Below, piece by piece: positions 16,532-26,240 of a stretch of 64,000 nt of DNA. The DNA lies in NCBI RefSeq assembly GCF_020171785.1, contig NZ_JAIVAE010000009.1, forward strand, positions 62,001 through 126,000. The letters are read 5' to 3'. The notes under the pieces are model-generated. The model was not told where the DNA came from. It saw only the letters and a list, made by a program, of their open reading frames with translations, and searched no databases. Position 1 is the stretch's first letter. Each line of letters starts with the position of its first letter. The position numbers and the translations under genes were made by a program. Source of the DNA: Guptibacillus hwajinpoensis (GTDB lineage Bacteria > Bacillota > Bacilli > Bacillales > Guptibacillaceae).

Positions 16532-16627
16532 CGCGCCACCTCCACAATTTCTATACTCTTATCATATACTACGCTTGTGAAAATTGCGACTTGTCTGACA
16601 AAAGGTCACAAAATAGATCTATTTTCG

Positions 16628-17134
16628 CTATTGGACGAGCTTGATTGCAAGTTCTACCTCGACTGTTGTCCAGAGAATAAATTGTTTTACTTCAAATCCA
16701 TATTTTACGTCATCAATGATTAACGTTTTATTTTCGAGGGACGAGATGATAAAGCTTCTTGTCCTCGATATCGCTCCAAGATCTTTGTTGAGAAGATCAT
16801 TCAATTCACTTTGAATTTCTTTTTTGAGCTCATGGCGGGTTAAGGAGTTAAGCGGTAATTCCTTATCTTTTTCAAAAGCTACGTCAATTTTTTTTACAAG
16901 CAGTGTTTTCTCAATATCGGTGCTATTGTAATTTTCTTTATCGTCGAGCAGGGTTTGATTCTGCATGCTTAGATCAGAAATTTCAATTTTTTGCTCTTTG
17001 ATTGTCGTAATCTGCTTTTCGTACATGATACCAAAAAGCATAAGAAAGAAGAGCCAACCAAAAATCACCCCTACACAAAGACCGGCTAGAAATCGCTGCC
17101 AGCCCTTTCTAGAATAAAGAGGGGGGACTCTCAT
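16628..17134 (-). CDS. ytrI: Sporulation membrane protein YtrI
   Basis: A 168-residue protein with one N-terminal membrane helix (residues 14-36, FLAGLCVGVIFGWLFFLMLFG), then a coiled-coil region and a basic C-terminal domain exposed on the other side. Length and layout match YtrI, which with YtrH is made in the mother cell under sigma-E and is needed for normal B. subtilis sporulation. The start overlaps the ytrH stop by 4 bases (ATGA), a coupled pair. No terminator is seen before the next small gene, which may belong to the same transcript. Confidence 0.88.
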   Translation of the reverse strand: MRVPPLYSRKGWQRFLAGLCVGVIFGWLFFLMLFGIMYEKQITTIKEQKIEISDLSMQNQTLLDDKENYNSTDIEKTLLVKKIDVAFEKDKELPLNSLTRHELKKEIQSELNDLLNKDLGAISRTRSFIISSLENKTLIIDDVKYGFEVKQFILWTTVEVELAIKLVQ

Positions 17135-17466
17135 AACGTGGAGCGTTCCTGTGTTAGCCAGTTAATAATTTCCATTCCAGCTTGGGCGCCACCGAGCGCA
17201 CAGAATATCCATAAAAACTGACGCATGATTTCGTCTGGTGAACCGCTGAGAAAACTTCTTTCCATATTATTGATTGTGTCGAAAGTACCTCCAATCGCTG
17301 CTGCGATCGCCCAGATTTTTAATCGTTGTGCCACAATAAACATCCAATGTAGCGGAGGTTCACCAGAGAGAAAAGCTCCAATACCTCCGATGAGAGAACC
17401 TCCAACAATCACTCCAAAGGCTACAAAAAAAGCAATAATCAAGGTAACGAGCGTTACTCTCTCCAT
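17131..17466 (-). CDS. ytrH: Sporulation membrane protein YtrH
   Basis: A 111-residue membrane protein with about three helices and a glycine-rich first segment (FFVAFGVIVGGSLIGGIGAFLSG), followed by an amphipathic region and CALGGAQAGMEII near the end. It matches YtrH, the sporulation partner of YtrI. The start at 17466 follows AGAAGGAA; an upstream in-frame ATG at 17496 lacks a site. The gene is divergent from dnaE, with a sigma-E-like promoter about 100 bases upstream. Confidence 0.88.
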   Translation of the reverse strand: MERVTLVTLIIAFFVAFGVIVGGSLIGGIGAFLSGEPPLHWMFIVAQRLKIWAIAAAIGGTFDTINNMERSFLSGSPDEIMRQFLWIFCALGGAQAGMEIINWLTQERSTL

Positions 17467-17569
17467 TTTTGATTCCTTCTTTCTAATCAGTTTCATTTAG
17501 GATCTTCTTATAAATGAACGAAAAATAACTTGGCGTATTTAAAGCGGAGCAAATGATTGCATTTAGTAC

Positions 17570-17599
17570 AGCCTATGCAACCATGAGAGAATGTTATGC
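17570..17599 (-). promoter_or_regulatory. Candidate sigma-E promoter of ytrHI
   Basis: On the minus strand GCATAAC (17599-17593) is followed after 15 bases by CATAGGCT (17577-17570), which fits the sigma-E -10 pattern CATAnnnT. Sigma-E control of ytrHI is known in B. subtilis; the -35 match here is loose. Confidence 0.4.
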
Positions 17600-17609
17600 T
17601 TGATAATGT

Positions 17610-17638
17610 TTGTTTGAGAAGCTTGAAGTATCTATAAT
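17610..17638 (+). promoter_or_regulatory. Sigma-A promoter of dnaE
   Basis: TTGTTT (17610-17615) and a perfect TATAAT (17633-17638) are 17 bases apart, 34 bases before the dnaE start. The elements adjoin the ytrH promoter on the other strand. Confidence 0.7.
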
Positions 17639-17672
17639 AGAGGATAACAGCAAATTGAGAGTGGGATAAACT

Positions 17673-20600
17673 ATGGAATTCGTGCATCTTCGTGTCTACA
17701 GTGAATATAGTCTTCTAGACAGTCCGAGTCGTATTGAAGCGTTGATAGAATCAGCAAAACAAAAAGGGTATCAGTCGCTTGCTCTAACGGATAAAGGAAC
17801 CATGTTTGGAACAATCCCTTTCTACAAAGCATGTAAAGCAAAGGGCATAAAACCGATCATTGGCCTGGATGTCCGCGTGGGAAACCGTACTGCTCTTCAT
17901 ACGCGCGATCAATTCGACCATCTTGTTTTACTGGCTGTTAATAAAGTTGGGTACGATAATTTATTAAAGATCAGCACACACATGCAGTGTGCAACAGGTA
18001 ATATCCCTTACATAGAAAAAGAAGATTTAGTTAAAAACGCAAGCGGGCTTATCGCTCTTTCAGGGTCTATTTTAAGCAAGATCGGACAGGAACTTTTACA
18101 TGGTGAAGAAACGACCGCATTTGAAATGGCGATGGAGTATCAGCGTATCTTCAAGGAAGGGTTTTATCTTGAAATGCAAGATCATTCGTTACGAGAAGAA
18201 AGGCAACTCAACTTATTGCTCTCGACGTTTGCGAACAAGGTCAATCTTCCTTTAACGGTGACAAATGCTGCGCATTATATTAACCGGGAAGATGGAGAAG
18301 CGCATGATTGTTTGAGGTGTATAGACGCAGGGCAGCGGTTTGAAGACAAAAATCTCGTTGCGCTACCTAACCATGAGTACTATTTAGCACCTCCGGAAGA
18401 AATGACGCAGCGATTTAGAGGGTATGAGACAGCTCTTATAAATACAACTGATATTGCGGCAAAGTGCAATGTCGAATTAAATTTTAATCAAACACATTTG
18501 CCTCTTTATCCGGTACCTGATGAAGGAACGGCTTTTGACTATTTAAAGAAAATTTGTTTCGATAATCTTTCTGAGCGCTATTCATGTGAGGATGAACGCG
18601 TCACTGAACGATTGAATTACGAACTTTCTGTTATTAACAAAATGGGTTTCAATGATTATTTTCTAATTGTTTGGGACTTCATGAAATACGCGCATGAGCA
18701 TCAAATGATTACTGGTCCAGGTCGAGGGTCTGCAGCAGGTTCTCTTGTTGCTTACTTATTGAAGATAACAGATGTGGACCCTATTAAACACAATCTTTTA
18801 TTTGAGCGATTCTTGAATCCAGAGCGCGTCACCATGCCTGATATTGATATAGATTTTCCTGACGTTAGACGAGATGAAGTGATTGATTATGTACATGAGA
18901 AATATGGTCATGATCGAGTCGCTCAAATAGTTACGTTTGGAACGCTTGCAGCAAAGGCTGCCATTCGAGACGTGGGACGAGTATTAGAGGTAGACAACAA
19001 GCTTCTTGATGCCATGTCTAAAGCAATCCCCTCACGACCCGGTTTGACGTTAAATCAGGCGAAAAAAGAGTCGAAGGTTCTTAGTAATCTCGTCTCTTCA
19101 TCCGAAGAAGGGAAACGCGTATTTGAGATAGCTAGTACAATTGAGGGGCTGCCACGACATACGTCCACTCATGCTGCTGGAGTGGTGATTTCAGCAGAGC
19201 CTCTGACGCATCATGTTCCTTTGCTTGGTGGTCATCACATTAACTTAACCCAATTTCCGATGAATGATTTAGAAGAGATTGGTTTATTGAAGATGGATTT
19301 CCTGGGACTTCGGAATTTAACCTTAATTGAAGGTATATTAAATGACATTGAAGACGAAACGGGTCAAAGGCCTTCTCTTTCAACGCTACCAATGGATGAT
19401 GAAGCTACTTTCTCTCTACTACAAAAAGCCGATACGACTGGTGTATTTCAACTTGAATCTGATGGAATGCGTCAAGTACTTAGAAAGCTAAAGCCAACTG
19501 AGTTTGAAGATATTGTCGCAGTTAATGCACTTTATCGTCCGGGACCGATGGAGAATATTCCTCTTTTTATTTCTGGGAAGCACAAAGAAAGGACAATTGA
19601 ATATCTCCACCATGACCTTGAGCCTATTCTTGAATCAACGTATGGGGTTATTGTGTATCAAGAACAAATTATGCAAATTGCTTCTAAGTTAGCTGGTTTT
19701 TCTCTGGGAGAAGCTGATCTATTGAGGAGAGCTGTATCTAAAAAGAAGCGTGAAGTTCTTGAGTCAGAAAGAGAGCACTTTGTGAGGGGATGTCTTGAGA
19801 AGGGATATCCGAAAGATACAGCTCTTAAAGTATATGAGTACATTGTTCGGTTTGCAGATTATGGCTTTAACAGAAGTCATGCGGTTGCTTATAGTGTCAT
19901 TGCTTACCAGCTCGCTTATTTAAAAGCAAACTATTCGCGCTATTTCTTTTCAAGTCTTCTGAACTCTGCCGTTGGAAACCAGGATCGACTTGCGACGTAT
20001 TTAGCTGAAGCGAAACAAAAAGGCATGATAGTTCAACCTCCATCGATTAATAGTAGTCAGGAAACGTTCACGGTGGAGAAGAATGCCATTCGATTCGGAC
20101 TTCTACCGGTAAAAAATGTCGGAAGAAATGCGATTGAAGAGATCGTGCAAAAAAGAACGCATCCTTACAAAAGTCTTTTTGATCTATGTACGAGGATTTC
20201 GCTGAAAGTGGTGAACAAGCGCGCTCTTGAATCACTTATATTTGCAGGGGCAATGGATGAGTTTGGGGTAAGTCGTTCTTCTATGCTTGCATCATTAGAA
20301 GGGGCGATGAATTACGGTTCTGAACAAAGGGGTCAGGAAGGCTTCTTCCAAGATGGCGAAACGGAACCAGCTTACGAAAGCGTCCCCCCTTTTGATGAAG
20401 CGGAAATGCTCGCTTTTGAAAAAGAAGCGATTGGTTTTTACTTAACCGCTCATCCGCTTGATCCTTATTTGGATAAATTAAAAGGTTATGTAAGGAACGT
20501 TACGAAAGATGCGATAGAGGCTGAGGATCGTGCCCCGCTTAGGTTGGCCGTAGAGGTATTGAAGGTGCGAAGTATTCGAACGAAAAAAGGTCAAATGATG

Positions 20601-21023
20601 GCCTTTCTAACACTTGGTGATGAAACAGGAGAAATTGAAGGAGTAGCCTTTCCTGACGTCTGGGAGAAAATGGAGGGCCTGTTGACTAAAGGAGAATTTC
20701 TATATGTTGATGGGGTGGGACAAAAGAGAAATGATCAGACGAATATCATTATATCAAGGGTCATGAAGTTAGCGGATATTAAGCCTAAAAAAGCAAAACA
20801 AACTTTGTTTCTTAAAATTGAACCGCATCACGAAAGCGTCTTAAGTGAAGTGAAGAAAGTGCTTCATCAACATTCAGGTGATACAGAGGTTGTTATATAT
20901 TATAGTAAAACAGATAAAACAGTTAAATTAGGTGAAGGATGGCTAGTGAACCCTGATCCAGACTGTGTTCACACGTTGAAAAAATTACTTGGTGAACGCA
21001 ACGTCGTAAAAAAGCCGCGATGA
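17673..21023 (+). CDS. dnaE: DNA polymerase III alpha subunit DnaE
   Basis: Low-fidelity C-family polymerase that extends primers on the lagging strand before handing over to PolC in Firmicutes. The 1116-residue protein has an N-terminal PHP domain (residues 1-200, with RVYSEYSLLD and LALTDKGTMFG), palm motifs GPGRGSAAGSL (about 350) and PDIDIDFPD (about 389) carrying catalytic aspartates, the helix-hairpin-helix region NRSHAVAYSVIAYQLAYLKA (about 735), and a C-terminal OB fold (LTLGDETGEIEGVAFPDVW, about 985). No intein or proofreading insertion is present. It has its own promoter and is followed by the malic enzyme gene ytsJ, as in B. subtilis. Confidence 0.97.
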   Translation: MEFVHLRVYSEYSLLDSPSRIEALIESAKQKGYQSLALTDKGTMFGTIPFYKACKAKGIKPIIGLDVRVGNRTALHTRDQFDHLVLLAVNKVGYDNLLKISTHMQCATGNIPYIEKEDLVKNASGLIALSGSILSKIGQELLHGEETTAFEMAMEYQRIFKEGFYLEMQDHSLREERQLNLLLSTFANKVNLPLTVTNAAHYINREDGEAHDCLRCIDAGQRFEDKNLVALPNHEYYLAPPEEMTQRFRGYETALINTTDIAAKCNVELNFNQTHLPLYPVPDEGTAFDYLKKICFDNLSERYSCEDERVTERLNYELSVINKMGFNDYFLIVWDFMKYAHEHQMITGPGRGSAAGSLVAYLLKITDVDPIKHNLLFERFLNPERVTMPDIDIDFPDVRRDEVIDYVHEKYGHDRVAQIVTFGTLAAKAAIRDVGRVLEVDNKLLDAMSKAIPSRPGLTLNQAKKESKVLSNLVSSSEEGKRVFEIASTIEGLPRHTSTHAAGVVISAEPLTHHVPLLGGHHINLTQFPMNDLEEIGLLKMDFLGLRNLTLIEGILNDIEDETGQRPSLSTLPMDDEATFSLLQKADTTGVFQLESDGMRQVLRKLKPTEFEDIVAVNALYRPGPMENIPLFISGKHKERTIEYLHHDLEPILESTYGVIVYQEQIMQIASKLAGFSLGEADLLRRAVSKKKREVLESEREHFVRGCLEKGYPKDTALKVYEYIVRFADYGFNRSHAVAYSVIAYQLAYLKANYSRYFFSSLLNSAVGNQDRLATYLAEAKQKGMIVQPPSINSSQETFTVEKNAIRFGLLPVKNVGRNAIEEIVQKRTHPYKSLFDLCTRISLKVVNKRALESLIFAGAMDEFGVSRSSMLASLEGAMNYGSEQRGQEGFFQDGETEPAYESVPPFDEAEMLAFEKEAIGFYLTAHPLDPYLDKLKGYVRNVTKDAIEAEDRAPLRLAVEVLKVRSIRTKKGQMMAFLTLGDETGEIEGVAFPDVWEKMEGLLTKGEFLYVDGVGQKRNDQTNIIISRVMKLADIKPKKAKQTLFLKIEPHHESVLSEVKKVLHQHSGDTEVVIYYSKTDKTVKLGEGWLVNPDPDCVHTLKKLLGERNVVKKPR

Positions 21024-21028
21024 AAATC

Positions 21029-21056
21029 TTTACAGCAAATGGTGATTTGTTATAAT
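21029..21056 (+). promoter_or_regulatory. Sigma-A promoter of ytsJ
   Basis: TTTACA (21029-21034) and a perfect TATAAT (21051-21056) are 16 bases apart. Transcription would begin near 21063, directly before an operator-like palindrome. Confidence 0.7.
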
Positions 21057-21067
21057 GGGGAAAATAG

Positions 21068-21082
21068 AGTGGTCTGACCACT
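21068..21082. promoter_or_regulatory. FadR-type operator palindrome at ytsJ
   Basis: AGTGGTCTGACCACT is a perfect 7+1+7 inverted repeat. Its core TGGTCTGACCA has the TGGTNNNACCA form typical of FadR-subfamily GntR operators. It lies at about +6 to +20 relative to the predicted ytsJ start, a repressor position. A FadR-family gene starts about 1.45 kb downstream. Confidence 0.7.
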
Positions 21083-21148
21083 GCCCAAATGTCCTAGGGA
21101 AATTGTTAAACATAGTCTAATGCTTCTGAAAAAAGGAGAGTGGAATGA

Positions 21149-22393
21149 TTGTCCATTACAAGAGAAGAAGCCCTACATATTCACAGAGTAAGGCAAGGAA
21201 AGTTAGAATCAAAATCAAAAGTACCTGTTCGTAATGCCACTGATTTAAGCCTGGCTTATTCACCTGGTGTAGCAGAGCCGTGTAAAGAAATTTATGATGA
21301 TAAGAATAAAGTATATGAATATACAATGAAAGGCAACATGGTGGCGGTTGTATCAGACGGTACTGCCGTACTCGGTCTTGGAAATATTGGCCCTGAAGCT
21401 GCTCTTCCCGTAATGGAAGGAAAGGCGGTTCTTTTCAAGAGTTTTGCCGGGGTTGATGCCTTTCCAATTTGCTTAAACACAACAGATGTCGATCAAATCG
21501 TGCAAACTGTTAAGTTAATGGAACCTACTTTTGGTGGAATAAATCTCGAAGATATTGCTGCTCCAAACTGCTTTGTCATCGAAGAAAGACTAAAAAAAGA
21601 AACAAATATTCCGATCTTTCATGATGATCAACATGGTACAGCAATTGTAACCGTAGCGGGATTAGTTAATGCTCTGAAACTATCAGGTAAAAAGATGAGT
21701 GAAATTAAAGTTGTTATTAATGGTGCAGGAGCAGCGGGCATTGCCATTATTAAACTTTTAAATCGTTTCGGCGTAAAAGACATTATTATGTGTGATTCAA
21801 AAGGGGCTATTTACGAAGGTCGTTCTTACGGAATGAATGATGTAAAAGCGGAAGTAGCTAAATATACAAATCGTGATAAAGCTGAAGGATCCCTGAAAGA
21901 AGTGATTGTGAATACAGATGTTTTTATTGGGGTGTCCGTTGAAGGCGCATTGACAAAAGAAATGGTGGAGTCAATGAATGAGGATCCTACCATTTTTGCT
22001 ATGGCGAACCCAAATCCTGAAATCATGCCTGACGATGCGAGAGAAGCGGGAGCTAAAGTGATTGGTACAGGCCGTTCAGATTTCCCAAATCAAATTAATA
22101 ACGTGCTTGCATTTCCTGGTATCTTTAGAGGTGCTCTTGATGTTCGCGCAACTCACATTAACGAAGATATGAAAGTAGCTGCTGTACAAGCCATTGCAGA
22201 GTTAGTTGCTGAGGAAGATCTAAATGCAGATTACGTGATTCCTGCTCCATTTGATCCGCGTGTGGCACCTGCAGTTGCTGCAAGCGTAGCGAAAGCTGCT
22301 ATGGAAACCGGAGTAGCTCGAATAAATGTTGATCCGGAAGCTGTGAAAGAAAAAACGCGTTCTCTTGCAATCATTGAAGCAGATAATGAATAA
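21149..22393 (+). CDS. ytsJ: NAD(P)-dependent malic enzyme
   Basis: Malic enzyme decarboxylating malate to pyruvate with NAD(P) reduction; B. subtilis YtsJ is the NADPH-forming main isoform. The 414-residue product shows the catalytic Tyr region [13 protein letters not shown] (about residue 35), [22 protein letters not shown] with the catalytic Lys, metal-binding [12 protein letters not shown] and FHDDQHGTA, and a Rossmann loop [15 protein letters not shown]. The TTG start at 21149 follows AAAAGGAGAG and gives the family N-terminus; the ATG at 21145 is out of frame. It has its own promoter, an adjacent FadR-type operator and a terminator at the stop. Confidence 0.95.
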   Translation: MSITREEALHIHRVRQGKLESKSKVPVRNATDLSLAYSPGVAEPCKEIYDDKNKVYEYTMKGNMVAVVSDGTAVLGLGNIGPEAALPVMEGKAVLFKSFAGVDAFPICLNTTDVDQIVQTVKLMEPTFGGINLEDIAAPNCFVIEERLKKETNIPIFHDDQHGTAIVTVAGLVNALKLSGKKMSEIKVVINGAGAAGIAIIKLLNRFGVKDIIMCDSKGAIYEGRSYGMNDVKAEVAKYTNRDKAEGSLKEVIVNTDVFIGVSVEGALTKEMVESMNEDPTIFAMANPNPEIMPDDAREAGAKVIGTGRSDFPNQINNVLAFPGIFRGALDVRATHINEDMKVAAVQAIAELVAEEDLNADYVIPAPFDPRVAPAVAASVAKAAMETGVARINVDPEAVKEKTRSLAIIEADNE

Positions 22394-22424
22394 GTGGGGA
22401 AGAGCTTGACTTTCTCACTTTTTT
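22392..22424 (+). terminator. Intrinsic terminator of ytsJ
   Basis: AAGTGGGGAAG (22392-22402) pairs with CTTTCTCACTT (22410-22420) with two G-U pairs, and six T residues follow. It overlaps the ytsJ stop, so the regulator downstream probably has its own start of transcription. Confidence 0.8.
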
Positions 22425-22533
22425 CTTGCATTTTACGTATGAGTGCGGATTGTATTGTAAGAATACCTGGTGAAAAGCCGGGTTATTCTAACGTTCTCCT
22501 GTTCTTAGAGCTAAGAAAGGGTGTTGACTTCCA

Positions 22534-23181
22534 ATGACAACCCAGGGGAAAGTCTATCAGAATATTCTTCAGAAGATAAAGGCGATTATCTATAATGATG
22601 GTTTACAAACCGGTGATAAGCTCCCTTCGGAAAGGGAGCTTTCTGATCGCTTAAATGCCGGAAGATCTTCTATAAGGGAAGCGTTAAGATCAATGGAAAT
22701 GCTAGGTCTTATTGAAACGCGACGCGGTGAAGGGACTTTTATCGCCAATGCTAGAGATCATCGGCTTGTAGAAGTGATTGCATCTTTCATTTTAAAAGAT
22801 ACCAAGTCGAAAGAAGATTTGCTTGAAACGAGGAAATTAATCGAAAAAGATATACTAAGAGTGGCTTGTGAACGGATTTCAGATGAATATATTGATCGAT
22901 TAAGAACTATGATGGAACATAAGGACAACTCTTCAGATCGAGACATTTTTTCGACTGAGTTTGATACTGCCTTCTTCCGTGTCATTGTTTCATCCACACA
23001 TAATCACTTGCTTATGCGCTTATGGTCAGAGCTTGCGGATTATCACCAGACAATATGGCATCAATTGACATTTCGTCCAACTCATTATTATGAGGCAATG
23101 ATTCAAGCGCTCGCTTCTCGAAATCAAGAAGCAGCAATTAATCTTTTGGATAAGTATGAAATGAAAAAAACGGAAGAATAG
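22534..23181 (+). CDS. FadR-subfamily GntR transcriptional regulator
   Basis: A 215-residue regulator with an N-terminal winged helix (residues 5-72; GDKLPSERELSDRLNAGRSSIREALRSMEMLGLIETRRGEGTF in continuous register) and a helical C-terminal FCD domain (about 85-210) with acidic and histidine residues that in this family bind metal and a carboxylate ligand. The gene stands between ytsJ and accD, an arrangement I do not recall from B. subtilis itself. A perfect FadR-type palindrome at the ytsJ promoter is a likely target, and accDA, 32 bases downstream, may be co-transcribed. The ligand is unknown; an organic acid or acyl-CoA would fit the neighbours. Confidence 0.92.
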   Translation: MTTQGKVYQNILQKIKAIIYNDGLQTGDKLPSERELSDRLNAGRSSIREALRSMEMLGLIETRRGEGTFIANARDHRLVEVIASFILKDTKSKEDLLETRKLIEKDILRVACERISDEYIDRLRTMMEHKDNSSDRDIFSTEFDTAFFRVIVSSTHNHLLMRLWSELADYHQTIWHQLTFRPTHYYEAMIQALASRNQEAAINLLDKYEMKKTEE

Positions 23182-23212
23182 CCATTAGGATAAGTGAAAG
23201 GAATGGTCAACA

Positions 23213-24070
23213 TTGTTAAAGGATTTGTTCAACAAGAAAAAAAAGTATGCGACAGTTCCTTCAGATAAAATAAAACAAGATGTCCCTGAAGGCATTATGA
23301 CAAAGTGCCCAGGGTGCAAAAGTATTATTTATACGAAAGAACTTGAAAAATCCCATAAGGTTTGCGTGAAATGTGGCTATCATCACCAGATGTCTGCTCC
23401 TGAACGCTTAAAAAATACACTTGATCAAGGTTCATTTAGAGAACTGGACGCAGAGATGATTTCTGAGAATCCTCTCTCTTTCCCTGGTTATGTTGAACGC
23501 TTGGAAAAGGATCAAAAGAAATCTTCATTGAACGAAGCGGTGGTAACAGGTGAAGGAACGATTGATGGTTACCGAACAGCTATTGCTGTGATGGATGCAC
23601 GTTTTCGAATGGGTAGCATGGGGTCTGTGGTAGGAGAAAAAATCACAAGAGCGATTGAACATGCACATAAAGAAAAAATTCCTTTCATCATTTTTACAGC
23701 CTCCGGGGGAGCTAGAATGCAGGAGGGTGTACTTAGTTTAATGCAAATGGCGAAATCCAGCGTAGCTCTTAAACGCTTTAGCAACGATGGTGGATTGTTC
23801 ATATCTATTATGACGCATCCAACAACTGGCGGAGTTTCTGCGAGTTTTGCTTCTGTAGGTGACTTTAATTTCGCTGAACCTAAGGCTTTAATTGGATTTG
23901 CTGGGCGAAGAATTATTGAGCAAACGATTCGTGAAGATCTTCCAGAGGATTTTCAAACAGCTGAGTTTTTGTTACATCATGGTCAATTGGACCGTGTTAT
24001 TCATAGAGCTGATATGAAGAAAACACTTAGCCAAGTTTTAATGATTCATGGAAATAGAGGTGAGAAATAA
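23213..24070 (+). CDS. accD: Acetyl-CoA carboxylase carboxyltransferase beta subunit
   Basis: Beta subunit of the carboxyltransferase that makes malonyl-CoA for fatty acid synthesis. The 285-residue product carries the N-terminal four-cysteine zinc ribbon ([15 protein letters not shown] and VCVKCGYH) and the crotonase-type core with [20 protein letters not shown]. The TTG start at 23213 follows GAAAGGAA and gives the usual N-terminus [11 protein letters not shown]. The stop shares one base with the accA start (TAATG), so equal synthesis of the two subunits is expected. Confidence 0.96.
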   Translation: MLKDLFNKKKKYATVPSDKIKQDVPEGIMTKCPGCKSIIYTKELEKSHKVCVKCGYHHQMSAPERLKNTLDQGSFRELDAEMISENPLSFPGYVERLEKDQKKSSLNEAVVTGEGTIDGYRTAIAVMDARFRMGSMGSVVGEKITRAIEHAHKEKIPFIIFTASGGARMQEGVLSLMQMAKSSVALKRFSNDGGLFISIMTHPTTGGVSASFASVGDFNFAEPKALIGFAGRRIIEQTIREDLPEDFQTAEFLLHHGQLDRVIHRADMKKTLSQVLMIHGNRGEK

Positions 24071-25047
24071 TGGGGCAAAGGCTTGATTTTGAACGACCGC
24101 TTCAAGAGTTAGAAGATAAAATCAAAGAGCTTCATTCTTTTATGGAAGAGAAGAAAGTGGACCTTACTGATGAAGTTTCACGACTTGAAAAACGACTTTC
24201 TAAAATGGAAAGTGAAATTTACGAGAATTTAACCGCGTGGAACCGTGTTCAATTAGCAAGACACCCTGAGCGACCAACGACATCAGATTACATCGATCGT
24301 ATTTTTGATGATTTTCTTGAATTGCATGGTGACCGTCTGTTTGGAGACGATGAAGCCATTGTAGGGGGGATCGCTACGTTTGAAGGCAATCCTGTAACAG
24401 TTATTGGTCATCAGCGCGGTAAAGACACAAAAGAAAATCTTAGAAGAAACTTTGGGATGCCACATCCGGAAGGGTATCGGAAAGCGCTTCGATTGATGAA
24501 GCAAGCTGAAAAATTTCAGCGTCCGGTTATTTTCTTACTAGACACGAAAGGGGCATTTCCTGGTAAAGCTGCAGAAGAACGGGGCCAGAGTGAAGCGATT
24601 GCTAGGAACCTGATTGAGATGGCTGGATTAACAGTTCCAATTATCTGCATTGTTATTGGGGAAGGCGCGAGTGGGGGAGCACTTGCCATTGGTGTAGGTA
24701 ACCATGTGCACATGCTCGAAAATTCGTGGTATTCCGTTATTTCCCCTGAAGGTGCTGCGGCTCTTTTGTGGAAAGATTCAAGTTTGGCACAACAAGCGGC
24801 AGATACAATGAAGATTACAGCACCAGATTTGAAAGAGTTAAATGTCATTGATGAGATTATCCCTGAAGTAAAAGGTGGAGCGCATCGTAATGTGGAAGAA
24901 CAGTCAAAAGCTATTCAGAGCGCACTAACTAAATCTCTCAAAGAATTGACACAACTTACCAAAGAAGAGTTGGTGGATCATCGCTATGAAAAATACAGAA
25001 ATATTGGACAATATACGTTTGTAACCGATACCATTGGCTTGAAATAA
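24070..25047 (+). CDS. accA: Acetyl-CoA carboxylase carboxyltransferase alpha subunit
   Basis: Alpha subunit of the acetyl-CoA carboxylase carboxyltransferase, working as an alpha2beta2 complex with AccD. The 325-residue protein has an N-terminal coiled coil (residues 8-55) and a crotonase-fold core with [27 protein letters not shown] read in pieces, [19 protein letters not shown] and [14 protein letters not shown], the oxyanion-hole region. It overlaps accD by one base and ends before a strong terminator, closing the regulator-accD-accA unit. Confidence 0.96.
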   Translation: MGQRLDFERPLQELEDKIKELHSFMEEKKVDLTDEVSRLEKRLSKMESEIYENLTAWNRVQLARHPERPTTSDYIDRIFDDFLELHGDRLFGDDEAIVGGIATFEGNPVTVIGHQRGKDTKENLRRNFGMPHPEGYRKALRLMKQAEKFQRPVIFLLDTKGAFPGKAAEERGQSEAIARNLIEMAGLTVPIICIVIGEGASGGALAIGVGNHVHMLENSWYSVISPEGAAALLWKDSSLAQQAADTMKITAPDLKELNVIDEIIPEVKGGAHRNVEEQSKAIQSALTKSLKELTQLTKEELVDHRYEKYRNIGQYTFVTDTIGLK

Positions 25048-25049
25048 GG

Positions 25050-25084
25050 AAAGTGCTTTCTCGCAAAAGAGAAAGCACTTTTTT
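25050..25084 (+). terminator. Intrinsic terminator of accDA
   Basis: AAAGTGCTTTCTC (25050-25062) pairs perfectly with GAGAAAGCACTTT (25069-25081), followed by T residues. Confidence 0.95.
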
Positions 25085-25156
25085 GCGATGTACCTTTGCT
25101 ATTGTATTAAGGGGCTGTATTTGATATTTTAATAACACAAAGAACTAATGAGGTGA

Positions 25157-26122
<966 letters not shown>

Positions 26123-26133
26123 CAATATGCGGG

Positions 26134-26158
26134 GCACCCCTTCATAGGTAAGGGGTGT
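26134..26158 (+). other. Hairpin between pfkA and pyk
   Basis: CACCCCTT (26135-26142) pairs with AAGGGGTG (26150-26157) over a 7-base loop. There is no T run, so it looks like a processing or stabilising stem within the pfkA-pyk transcript rather than a terminator. Confidence 0.6.
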
Positions 26159-26240
26159 ATCGTAATGCCTGAAAAAATACATAACATTTCTGTTATGAAG
26201 AAAACTAATTGAAGCATAGCTTTTAGGAGGAGACAGACCC

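Noticed and set aside
24516-24848. 110-codon minus-strand frame opposite accA
   Set aside because: Antisense shadow of a conserved coding region without its own signals.
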